Source of the DNA: Deinococcus sp.
GTDB lineage: Bacteria; Deinococcota; Deinococci; Deinococcales; Deinococcaceae
Reading direction: 5' to 3'
DNA: 21,557 nt
NCBI GenBank assembly: GCA_018260275.1
Contig: JAGLBK010000014.1
Span: 1-21,557, forward strand
In this document: in pieces, positions 9,630 through 17,490 of the stretch
How positions within the stretch are numbered: the first letter of the stretch is position 1
How the letters are laid out: every line of letters starts with the position of its first letter
The notes under the pieces: generated by a model
Database searches by the model: none
Seen by the model: only the letters and a program-made list of their open reading frames with translations
What the model was told of the DNA's origin: nothing
Translations under genes and position numbers: made by a program

Positions 9630-9779
9630 ATGACCAAATCCACCGAGCACGAGCAGCCCACGCCGCAGCCCGAGTCCGACGCCCCCAAAGCGACACCAGT
9701 TTCGGACGAGCAGGTCAAAAAAGACGGCACGGGCGACCATGGACGCCCCACCGACGATACCGACCCCGGCCACAGCTAA
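9630..9779 (+). CDS. Small acidic hydrophilic protein, 49 residues
   Basis: The frame starts MTKSTEHEQPTPQPESDAPK and ends DDTDPGHS, stopping at TAA 9777-9779. It is rich in Asp, Glu, Pro and Thr, with no hydrophobic segment, so it is probably disordered and soluble. I do not recognise a family. Support for a real gene comes from context: a TACCCT box 5 nt before the ATG and a strong terminator 18 nt past the stop. A longer overlapping frame (9581-9841) is Arg/His-rich and runs through that terminator, so it was rejected. Confidence 0.6.
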   Translation: MTKSTEHEQPTPQPESDAPKATPVSDEQVKKDGTGDHGRPTDDTDPGHS

Positions 9780-9797
9780 CCTCTAACCATCCTCAAA

Positions 9798-9824
9798 CCC
9801 CTGCCCAGCGCGGGGGCTTTTTTT
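9798..9824 (+). terminator. Intrinsic terminator of the 49-residue gene
   Basis: CCCCTGC, a 5-nt loop and GCGGGGG are followed by C and seven T. Stem and tail are nearly identical to the rpoD terminator. leuS converges on it, ending 28 bp further on. Confidence 0.85.
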
Positions 9825-9852
9825 GCTGTTTAGGACGCTAGAAACCGACCCT

Positions 9853-12333
<2,481 letters not shown>

Positions 12334-12373
12334 GGTGTCTCCTTAAGTCGGTTTGATTCGGCTTGAACAAACG

Positions 12374-12402
12374 AAAAAACGCCCCGGCCAATGCAGCCGG
12401 GG
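12374..12402 (-). terminator. Intrinsic terminator in the leuS leader (attenuator)
   Basis: On the minus strand CCCCGGC, a 7-nt loop and GCCGGGG are followed by CG and six T. It lies 41 nt before the leuS ATG. The 5' arm (12397-12405 on the plus strand) is exactly complementary over 9 nt to 12435-12443 inside the leader ORF, giving a mutually exclusive pairing. It could instead be a plain terminator for the CLC gene that ends at 12550. Confidence 0.8.
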
Positions 12403-12424
12403 ACGTGTCACACAAGCGCGGTGG

Positions 12425-12466
12425 CTAGGTGAGGCGTCCCCGGAGCAGAAGTACAGAGCGGATCAT
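12425..12466 (-). CDS. Putative leucine leader peptide of leuS
   Basis: Thirteen codons encode MIRSVLLLRGRLT, with CTT-CTG-CTC in a row and a fourth Leu near the TAG. The ATG has no Shine-Dalgarno, but a TAAACT box (12474-12479) lies 7 nt upstream, so transcription should begin at the ATG. The codons CGG-GGA-CGC just after the Leu run contain the 9-nt segment complementary to the terminator 5' arm. Leu-codon runs followed by a terminator and a Leu-related gene are the classic layout of ribosome-mediated attenuation. No protein-level evidence is available. Confidence 0.6.
   Translation of the reverse strand: MIRSVLLLRGRLT
12435..12443 (-). promoter_or_regulatory. Antiterminator segment in the leuS leader
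   Basis: RNA CCGGGGACG from this segment pairs perfectly with CGUCCCCGG from 12397-12405. That pairing would sequester the 5' arm of the terminator. It ends abruptly at both sides, as expected for a discrete switching helix. Confidence 0.5.
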
Positions 12467-12473
12467 GGGGGGC

Positions 12474-12479
12474 AGTTTA
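12474..12479 (-). promoter_or_regulatory. -10 box for the leuS leader transcript
   Basis: The minus strand reads TAAACT (TANNNT), 7 nt before the leader ATG. No recognisable -35 is seen at 16-18 bp. Confidence 0.45.
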
Positions 12480-12549
12480 GCGCATAGGCCAGCGCTGCGG
12501 GAATAGGACGGGGAATGGGACGGGGTCGCCAGGTGGAGAAGAACTTTTT

Positions 12550-14214
12550 TCAGGCTCCAGGCAGCCGCAACACGCCTTCGAGCGCCGCGTAAGCATCCGG
12601 ACGGGCCAGAAACACCAGTTCGTCGTCGGCGGTGAGGCGCAGTTCAGGGCGCGGAATCCTGACCGCGCCGTCCCGCACGATGCCCACAACTTCCACGCCG
12701 GGCGGCAGCGCCAGCAGATGCAACTTGGTGCCGTCCCAGCTGCGGGGCACGGCGCGGCGGTACAGTTCCCGCTCGTTCGGGGAGGCCAGAGCCGCCTCGG
12801 CACCGCCAGGAAGATCAGCCAGGGAATCGGCTGGAACATCGAAAGGCACCGCTGAAGCTGCGGCGCGGCGCGGCGGGATAAAGCGCACGGTGTCCGGCAA
12901 GACCGCCAGCCCGGTCCCGAGGTGCAGGGGACTGACCGCCCGCGAACGCACCTGCCCCGGCACGATGCCCGATTCGCCGCTGAGAAAATGGGCCAGCCCC
13001 GCCGCGACCAGGGCGACGGGCAGGGTCGCGTCTCCGCCCCAGGCCATCGCCAGCAGGGTCGCCCCGACCGGGACATTCAGGGTGACGGTCAGAAATGAAA
13101 CCGCGCCGATCAGCCCCGCCAGCGACGGATCGACGGACAGCAGCTGCCCCAGCCCCACGCCCAGCAGCCCGCCCGCCGCCAGCGAGGGAAAAACGCCGCC
13201 CCCGAAAGCGATTCTGGCCCCCAGCGCCAGCAGCAGCCAGCGCCACAGGCCCATGCCCGTAGCTTCCGTACCCAGAAAACCGCTCAGGCCCAGCTGCCAC
13301 CAGCCCATGCCGTCGCCCAGCAGACTGGGGGTGCTCCAGAGGGCCACAGCCGCCGTCAGCAGGCCAAACAGTCCACCGAACAGGGGCCGTAACCAACCAT
13401 CGGTCCAGGCCGCCGGAATCAGGCGGCAGGCACGCAGCAGCAGCCAACCCGCCAGCGTGACCCCCAGCGCCACCAGAAAAAAGGCAGGGGTCTGCGACAG
13501 TGCGGGCACCTGCACGGCGGGTACACTGAGCAGCGGACCGAACCCGTAAAACACGCCGTATACCGCGTAGGCCGCCACCGAGGCCAGCACGCAGGGCATC
13601 AGCACCTCGAACTCGAACTCGAAGCGGCGGTAGAGCACCTCGGCAATCAGTACGGCGGCGGCCAGTGGCGCGTGCAGAACGGTGCCCAGACCCGCCGCTG
13701 CCCCGGCCAGCATCAGCGTGCGGAACTCGACGTTATCGAGCTGCGTGGCCTGCCCGAGTAGCCGGGTGCCCAGCTGACCGACCATCACGAAAGCCGAATC
13801 CCGGCCCACCAGCAAGCCAGTGGCCTGTCCCAGCAGCGTCCCGGCCAGCGCCCGAACCTGCCCGGCCAGGTCAGGCCACTGCCCCCGGTTGTGGTAACCG
13901 CGCACCAGTTGTGAAAACGGCGCCCCCGGTTCGGCGGGCACCAGCCAGGTATAGAGCGCCCCCAGAAAGGGCAAAAACAGCAGGCCCCAGGGCAGCAGAT
14001 CGCCAAAGGCCATCAGCAGGCCGCCGTCGCCGGGGGTGCCGGGCGGCGCAAAGCCGGTCAGCCAGGTGCCCAGCGGCAGCAACCAGCCCAGCAAAGAGCG
14101 CAGCAGGATGCACAGGCCACCGACCAGTAGCCCCAGCAACACGCTCAGGACCACGATCCGGCCCGTTTCCAGTCGAGTGAGCATGGCGCGGGCGCGGGGC
14201 AACGGGGAACGCAT
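12550..14214 (-). CDS. CLC-family chloride transporter/channel with C-terminal RCK_C (TrkA-C) domain
   Basis: A 554-residue polytopic membrane protein moving chloride or a related anion across the inner membrane. The CLC core is recognisable in GAAAGLGTVLHAPLAAAVLIAEVLY (roughly 171-195) and in GGGVFPSLAAGGLLGVGLG, the GxFxP selectivity region. About 70 C-terminal residues (PPGVEVVGIVRDG...LTADDELVFLARP) form a TrkA-C-like ligand-binding domain. The motif normally read as GREGP is GRDSA here (137-141), so the gating Glu is replaced by Asp139. A GSGIP motif is not found in the first half. This is therefore a divergent CLC, and channel versus exchanger cannot be decided. ATG 14214 is chosen because TACAAT lies 8 nt upstream and the longer frame (to 14445) runs into the divergent gene. 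Confidence 0.88.
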   Translation of the reverse strand: MRSPLPRARAMLTRLETGRIVVLSVLLGLLVGGLCILLRSLLGWLLPLGTWLTGFAPPGTPGDGGLLMAFGDLLPWGLLFLPFLGALYTWLVPAEPGAPFSQLVRGYHNRGQWPDLAGQVRALAGTLLGQATGLLVGRDSAFVMVGQLGTRLLGQATQLDNVEFRTLMLAGAAAGLGTVLHAPLAAAVLIAEVLYRRFEFEFEVLMPCVLASVAAYAVYGVFYGFGPLLSVPAVQVPALSQTPAFFLVALGVTLAGWLLLRACRLIPAAWTDGWLRPLFGGLFGLLTAAVALWSTPSLLGDGMGWWQLGLSGFLGTEATGMGLWRWLLLALGARIAFGGGVFPSLAAGGLLGVGLGQLLSVDPSLAGLIGAVSFLTVTLNVPVGATLLAMAWGGDATLPVALVAAGLAHFLSGESGIVPGQVRSRAVSPLHLGTGLAVLPDTVRFIPPRRAAASAVPFDVPADSLADLPGGAEAALASPNERELYRRAVPRSWDGTKLHLLALPPGVEVVGIVRDGAVRIPRPELRLTADDELVFLARPDAYAALEGVLRLPGA

Positions 14215-14222
14215 CGGCAGCC

Positions 14223-14228
14223 ATTGTA
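14223..14228 (-). promoter_or_regulatory. Leaderless-type -10 box of the CLC gene
   Basis: The minus strand reads TACAAT (five of six to TATAAT), then 8 nt, then ATG. There is no Shine-Dalgarno. Confidence 0.55.
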
Positions 14229-14264
14229 GAGGGTCGGACGCACAGACCACGACTTTCGGCTGAT

Positions 14265-14283
14265 GCCAGCAAGACGTGCTGGC
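14265..14283. promoter_or_regulatory. Inverted repeat between the CLC and propeller genes
   Basis: GCCAGCA-AGACG-TGCTGGC is a perfect 7-bp inverted repeat just upstream of the TAGCCT box (14287-14292) of the propeller gene. Its position would suit an operator, but no regulator is identified. Confidence 0.35.
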
Positions 14284-14297
14284 CGCTAGCCTGAAGC

Positions 14298-15656
14298 ATG
14301 TCCCGTTTCCTGCTGCTGGCCGCGCTGCTATGCGGAACCGCTGCCGCCCTGCCCCTGCCCGGTGGCGGCTGGGTCGGCTGGAATTGCCAGCCCGCCAAGG
14401 GCTGCACGCTGGAGCGCCTGGACGCCAGCGGCGCGGTGCAGGCACGGGGGCTGGTAGACAGGTCGGGTTATCTGGCCGCCACTGCTCCCGTGCTGGACGC
14501 CGCTGGCCGCACGCTGTACCTCGCGGGCCGCACGACGCTGGCGCTGGACGCGCAGACGCTCCAGCAACGCTGGGCCTCCGCGCCGAACGAACGGAGCGAA
14601 CAGGCGGTACTGGCCGTTTCGGCGGACGGCAAAACCCTGGCCCGCTCCGACCTGTGGGTGCCAGACGCGCAGTCCTGGGGCCGGGTCAAGCTGCTGGATG
14701 CGGCGACAGGCAAGGTCACGGGCCAGCTTGACCACCCCAGCGCGGCTGTTCCGACTCAAGACAGCTGGGACGCAAGTTACCGCACCGTGACTGCGCTGGC
14801 CTTCTCGCCGGACGGGCGGACGCTGGCGCTGGGGTCGCGGGGCGACGGCATTTGCCTGCGCGACCTGACCACCGGCCAGGAACGCACCTTGCCCGGTGGC
14901 TGTGGTGAGGGCCGCGCCTTGCCACACGCCGGACAGGTGCGCTCGCTGCTGTGGCAAGGCGGTCACACGCTGCTGAGCGCCGCCAACGACGGCACGGTCA
15001 AACAGTGGGACACGGCGACTTTGCGCGAACGCTCCTGCCTGCCTGTCGCGGGCGGGGTCAGCGAACTGGTGCAGCTCTCGCCCACGCGCCTGCTGGCGGT
15101 CGGCAGCGACAGCGCCACGCTGATCGACGCGGCCACTTTTCACCGTGTGGCCCGACTCGGCCCGCTGGCGGGTGGCCTCCAGAGCTGGCGGGTGCTGGGA
15201 CAGCGGCTGGAACTCATGGACGCCCTCTCAAACCAGCTGGGGCCGCGCCGCTTTGACGCCCGGAGCGGGCAGGAAGACCTAGCGGGGGCCATACCCCTGA
15301 CCACATTGGAACAGGGCGGGTCGCGCATCAGCGTGCGGCGTGACCTGCGGGTCGTGGTGGAGCGCGGCGGCCAGGCGGAGGTTTTGCCCTTTTTTGTTCT
15401 GCCGCCCAACAACCACCGTGTCCGGCTGGAAGGCAGCAAAAACTGGACGCTGAATCTGTCGGGGCCGCGCCTGACCGTGGGGGCGGCGGGCTGGCTGCGC
15501 GTGATGACGATGGAAGGCGACGACTTCCAGAATCGCTATATCTGGAATCTGGACACCCACCGGCTGAAAAGCTGCCAGATGGTCAGCCTGGGCAAAATGG
15601 GCTACAGCGACGGAGTGGATGCGGGCTGTCAGGGTGCGATGCGCGACAGCAAGTAA
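14298..15656 (+). CDS. Exported WD40/beta-propeller repeat protein
   Basis: A 452-residue protein with an N-terminal signal peptide (MSRFLLLAALLCGTAAA, probable cleavage near 17-18). The mature part contains propeller-type repeats. The clearest WD40-like units are VTALAFSPDGRTLALGSRGDGICLRDLTTG (near 173-202) and VRSLLWQGGHTLLSAANDGTVKQWDTATL (near 214-242). Earlier and later units (AVSADGKTLARSDL..VKLLDAATGKV) are more degenerate. Several cysteines suggest disulphides outside the cytoplasm. No catalytic motif is visible; such proteins usually serve as binding scaffolds. ATG 14298 has TAGCCT 5 nt upstream and no Shine-Dalgarno. The gene is divergent from the CLC gene and ends 6 bp from the convergent DUF2316 gene. 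Confidence 0.82.
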   Translation: MSRFLLLAALLCGTAAALPLPGGGWVGWNCQPAKGCTLERLDASGAVQARGLVDRSGYLAATAPVLDAAGRTLYLAGRTTLALDAQTLQQRWASAPNERSEQAVLAVSADGKTLARSDLWVPDAQSWGRVKLLDAATGKVTGQLDHPSAAVPTQDSWDASYRTVTALAFSPDGRTLALGSRGDGICLRDLTTGQERTLPGGCGEGRALPHAGQVRSLLWQGGHTLLSAANDGTVKQWDTATLRERSCLPVAGGVSELVQLSPTRLLAVGSDSATLIDAATFHRVARLGPLAGGLQSWRVLGQRLELMDALSNQLGPRRFDARSGQEDLAGAIPLTTLEQGGSRISVRRDLRVVVERGGQAEVLPFFVLPPNNHRVRLEGSKNWTLNLSGPRLTVGAAGWLRVMTMEGDDFQNRYIWNLDTHRLKSCQMVSLGKMGYSDGVDAGCQGAMRDSK

Positions 15657-15662
15657 CGCGGC

Positions 15663-15962
15663 TCAGCGTGGCGTCGGCGGCACCGTCCACTGTCCGAACC
15701 AGCCCTGAGCGGCCCGGCGTTTGTCGTCGGTCAGCACGGTGAAGGGCGCGGGTGTGCCGCCCAAATCGCTGATGGCCTGCACCAGAAAGTCACGCAGCCG
15801 CCATACGTCGGCGGGGTCGGCTTTTATATCCAGCGCCTCCTGCAACTGCTGGGGCGTCCAGCCCAGCGCAGTGCCGATGGTGTCGTCGCTCAGCGGGCAA
15901 AACTGGCGGGCAGCGCGGAGTTCCTGGACGGTGCGGGCGACTTCGGCGGGGTTGAGGGACAT
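15663..15962 (-). CDS. DUF2316 family protein
   Basis: A 99-residue protein matching the small DUF2316 family in length and pattern. It opens MSLNPAEVARTVQELR, continues with a helix-turn-helix-like middle (LSDDTIGTALGWTPQQLQEALDI), then the characteristic DVWRLRDFLVQAI and a C-terminal segment ending near KRRAAQGWF. The helix-turn-helix flavour suggests DNA binding, but no function is established for the family to my knowledge. The ATG has no Shine-Dalgarno; CATACT lies 6 nt upstream, consistent with a leaderless transcript. The structured repeat at 15981-16117 lies directly behind this promoter. Confidence 0.8.
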   Translation of the reverse strand: MSLNPAEVARTVQELRAARQFCPLSDDTIGTALGWTPQQLQEALDIKADPADVWRLRDFLVQAISDLGGTPAPFTVLTDDKRRAAQGWFGQWTVPPTPR

Positions 15963-15968
15963 GAAGGG

Positions 15969-15974
15969 AGTATG
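15969..15974 (-). promoter_or_regulatory. Candidate leaderless -10 box of the DUF2316 gene
   Basis: The minus strand reads CATACT 6 nt before the ATG. Its first base departs from TANNNT, so it is weaker than the others. Confidence 0.35.
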
Positions 15975-15980
15975 GTGCTT

Positions 15981-16117
15981 ATACCAATCGCCAGAAATAT
16001 GGCTGTACTATGGCCATATTTCCGAGCAGAGCGAGTAGCGAAAAATACCGACCCCGAAAGGGTTGGGTGTATCCCAGCTCTTTACTGGGATGCACACATT
16101 ACTGTAGGGGTTGGTAT
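15981..16117. repeat. Structured intergenic repeat with three internal hairpins
   Basis: ATACCAA (15981-15987) and TTGGTAT (16111-16117) are perfect inverted ends. Inside, GAAATATGGC (15994-16003) pairs perfectly with GCCATATTTC (16013-16022). CCGACCC (16048-16054) pairs with GGGTTGG (16060-16066). GTGTATCCCAG (16067-16077) pairs with CTGGGATGCAC (16085-16095) with one wobble. There is no ORF. It looks like a Deinococcus-type small non-coding repeat or a folded RNA. The right end touches the stop codon of the next gene. Confidence 0.6.
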
Positions 16118-16614
16118 TACTTCCCCTCGATATTCCGCAAGCACGCCTCGACATTCGGATTGATTTTCGCCGGGTCAGTCGGCTTTTTGATATCCACGCG
16201 GCTGCTGGCCTTGTCAAACGTGACCGTGTAGAGCAGTTGCCCGGCCACCGCTTTAGCCGGAATGTACCAGCGCCCACCGCGAAACTCGGCGCTGACCGGC
16301 AACCGCGCGAGGGCGGAAGCCTGATGGACACCCAGACTCGGCGGGCTGCCAATCGCCCACATTTTGGGCTGTGTGGTGCTGACGCGCAGGCATCCGGCGA
16401 GGTCAACAATATGATTTTCGGTGTCCAGCAGCGGTTTCCAGCCCATCTGGGCAGCGGCGGTGAGCGGCAGCATCAGTTGTCCGCCTGAAATGAAAGCGGT
16501 GGTCTGGCCTATTTCCTGCCCGTCGTAGACCAGTTTCACGTCACTGACGACGACTGGCTGAGCGAGAACCGTACTGGAAGCAAGCAGAGCCGCGCTGAAC
16601 AGGAGTGGGGACAT
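16117..16614 (-). CDS. Exported stalk-domain (copper amine oxidase N-like) protein
   Basis: A 165-residue protein with a signal peptide (MSPLLFSAALLASSTVLA, cleaved near AQP). The mature N-terminal part, VSDVKLVYDGQEIGQTTAFISGGQLMLPLTAAAQMGWKPLLD, matches the copper amine oxidase N-terminal-like stalk domain: a short beta-rich module in many cell-surface proteins, with no copper chemistry of its own. A second similar module may follow (FRGGRWYIPAKAVAGQLLYTVTFDKASSRVDI). Two cysteines lie at CLRV and CLRN. The ATG is preceded by TACACT at 6 nt and no Shine-Dalgarno. The stop codon TAA falls at the edge of the structured repeat. Its role is probably structural or binding at the cell envelope. 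Confidence 0.75.
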   Translation of the reverse strand: MSPLLFSAALLASSTVLAQPVVVSDVKLVYDGQEIGQTTAFISGGQLMLPLTAAAQMGWKPLLDTENHIVDLAGCLRVSTTQPKMWAIGSPPSLGVHQASALARLPVSAEFRGGRWYIPAKAVAGQLLYTVTFDKASSRVDIKKPTDPAKINPNVEACLRNIEGK

Positions 16615-16620
16615 GGCGGA

Positions 16621-16626
16621 AGTGTA
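16621..16626 (-). promoter_or_regulatory. Leaderless-type -10 box of the stalk-domain gene
   Basis: The minus strand reads TACACT, then TCCGCC, then ATG. Confidence 0.5.
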
Positions 16627-16664
16627 GCCGGGCCATCTGACGCAGAAGTGATGCCATGAGCGAC

Positions 16665-16692
16665 AAAAAAGCCGGAGCCAATGCCCCAGCCT
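16665..16692 (-). terminator. Terminator of higA; left direct-repeat copy
   Basis: On the minus strand AGGCTGGGGC, ATT and GGCTCCGGC are followed by a T run. The stem has two G-T wobbles. It overlaps the higA stop codon. It is 27 of 28 identical to 17430-17457, in the same orientation. Confidence 0.75.
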
Positions 16693-17110
16693 ACAAAAAC
16701 ACCCCCGGATTCACGCCGAAATAGGCCCCCAGTCTCCGCGCATGGTCGGCGCTGAAGGGGCGTTTGCCGCTCGCCAGCTTGCTTATCGTACCCTGGTCAA
16801 TGCCCACCGCCTCGGCCAGTTGCCCCTGCGTGAGCTTATGCACGTCCAGCAGCACACGCAATTCCATGTCGGGGGCGGCAGGCGGAAAGTGCGCTTCCTC
16901 ATAAGCCATGACGCGGCGCATCAGGGCATTGGCAAGCGGGTCTAGAAGGTGCGTTCCACCCGTCGCCCCGGCGCGGGTTTCCCTATCAAAAGTGTGTAAA
17001 AAGGCGGTAGCCCGCGCCAAATCGTCGTCGTTCTCAATTTCCATGAAGAATTCGGGCGCGGCGGCGTGGAGCTGTTCAAAATGTCGGGCAGCATCGGTGA
17101 AATTCGTCAT
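16691..17110 (-). CDS. higA: HigA-type antitoxin (XRE-family helix-turn-helix)
   Basis: A 139-residue antitoxin. The C-terminal XRE-type helix-turn-helix is clear (about 82-139): LRVLLDVHKLTQGQLAEAVGIDQGTISKLASGKRPFSADHARRLGAYFGVNP. The N-terminal 70 residues are acidic and helical and probably contact the toxin. It would neutralise HigB and repress the shared promoter. Its ATG overlaps the TGA of the upstream toxin gene by 4 bp; toxin-first order is typical of higBA and differs from most toxin-antitoxin operons. The stop codon lies inside the terminator stem. Confidence 0.85.
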   Translation of the reverse strand: MTNFTDAARHFEQLHAAAPEFFMEIENDDDLARATAFLHTFDRETRAGATGGTHLLDPLANALMRRVMAYEEAHFPPAAPDMELRVLLDVHKLTQGQLAEAVGIDQGTISKLASGKRPFSADHARRLGAYFGVNPGVFL

Positions 17111-17403
17111 TTTGACCTCATGGCCTTTGTCCAGGCGTCGTATTGCTTGTGGGTAAAAATGTACTTGACGTAGAGGCGCTGCGTGTCAAAGTCCGGCTCG
17201 GCCACCAGGCGGTATTTGTTGCCCCCGATGTCAAACACGATGAAACCCTTTACCCAGTCGGCGTCTCCAAAGTCAGCCTTTACCTCGGCAAATGACTGAT
17301 AATTCCCGCGCCGAATCAGCCCCAGCCAGCGCCGCAGCGGTTCCTCGGCATCGGGATAGCTGGCCCAGAATGCGCGGAGCGTGGCGAGGGTGAGCGCATT
17401 CAC
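17107..17403 (-). CDS. higB: HigB-family toxin (RelE-like mRNA interferase)
   Basis: A 98-residue toxin of the HigB family, predicted to cleave mRNA on the ribosome. The core signature is present: WVKGFIVFDIGGNKYRLVAEPDF, RLYVKYIFTHKQYDAW, with the family's conserved FDIGGNKYRL and THxxYD elements. The start is GTG at 17403. CATAAT sits 7 nt upstream, so the mRNA is likely leaderless, and a perfect CACTGCAGTG palindrome spans from the start codon to the -10 box. The higBA pair occupies a cassette between two nearly identical terminators. Confidence 0.87.
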   Translation of the reverse strand: MNALTLATLRAFWASYPDAEEPLRRWLGLIRRGNYQSFAEVKADFGDADWVKGFIVFDIGGNKYRLVAEPDFDTQRLYVKYIFTHKQYDAWTKAMRSK

Positions 17404-17416
17404 TGCAGTGATTATG
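17401..17416 (-). promoter_or_regulatory. higBA promoter and palindromic operator
   Basis: CACTGCAGTG (17401-17410) is a perfect 10-bp palindrome overlapping the GTG start, directly followed by the -10 box CATAAT (minus strand, 17416-17411). This is where an autoregulating HigA would bind. Confidence 0.55.
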
Positions 17417-17428
17417 GCATGGGAGCAT

Positions 17429-17457
17429 AAAAAAAGCCGGAGCCAAAGCCCCAGCCT
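17429..17457 (-). terminator. Terminator of clpB; right direct-repeat copy
   Basis: On the minus strand AGGCTGGGGC, TTT and GGCTCCGGC are followed by seven T. It lies about 35 nt past the clpB stop. Between the stop and the hairpin is a degenerate GATGGG/GATGAT simple repeat (17464-17493). Confidence 0.8.
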
Positions 17458-17490
17458 CTTTTTCCATCATCTATTGCCCATCACCCATCA

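Noticed and set aside
9581..9841. 86-codon plus-strand frame overlapping the 49-residue gene
   Set aside because: Arg/His/Pro-rich composition and it runs through the terminator hairpin and T run.
12403..12440. Possible T-box in the leuS leader because of ACCGCG near the terminator
   Set aside because: Only ACCGCG matches the T-box core. The UGGN bulge needed to pair with the tRNA end is absent and no stem I specifier loop is evident.
14328..15143. Minus-strand frame opposite the beta-propeller gene
   Set aside because: Arg/Gln/Ala-rich with no recognisable domain; it lies opposite a frame with a signal peptide and WD40 motifs.
15981..16117. CRISPR-like or tRNA-like structure
   Set aside because: No regularly spaced direct repeats, and the hairpins do not form a cloverleaf or show tRNA consensus bases. 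No CRISPR array or rRNA/tRNA gene was seen anywhere in the window.
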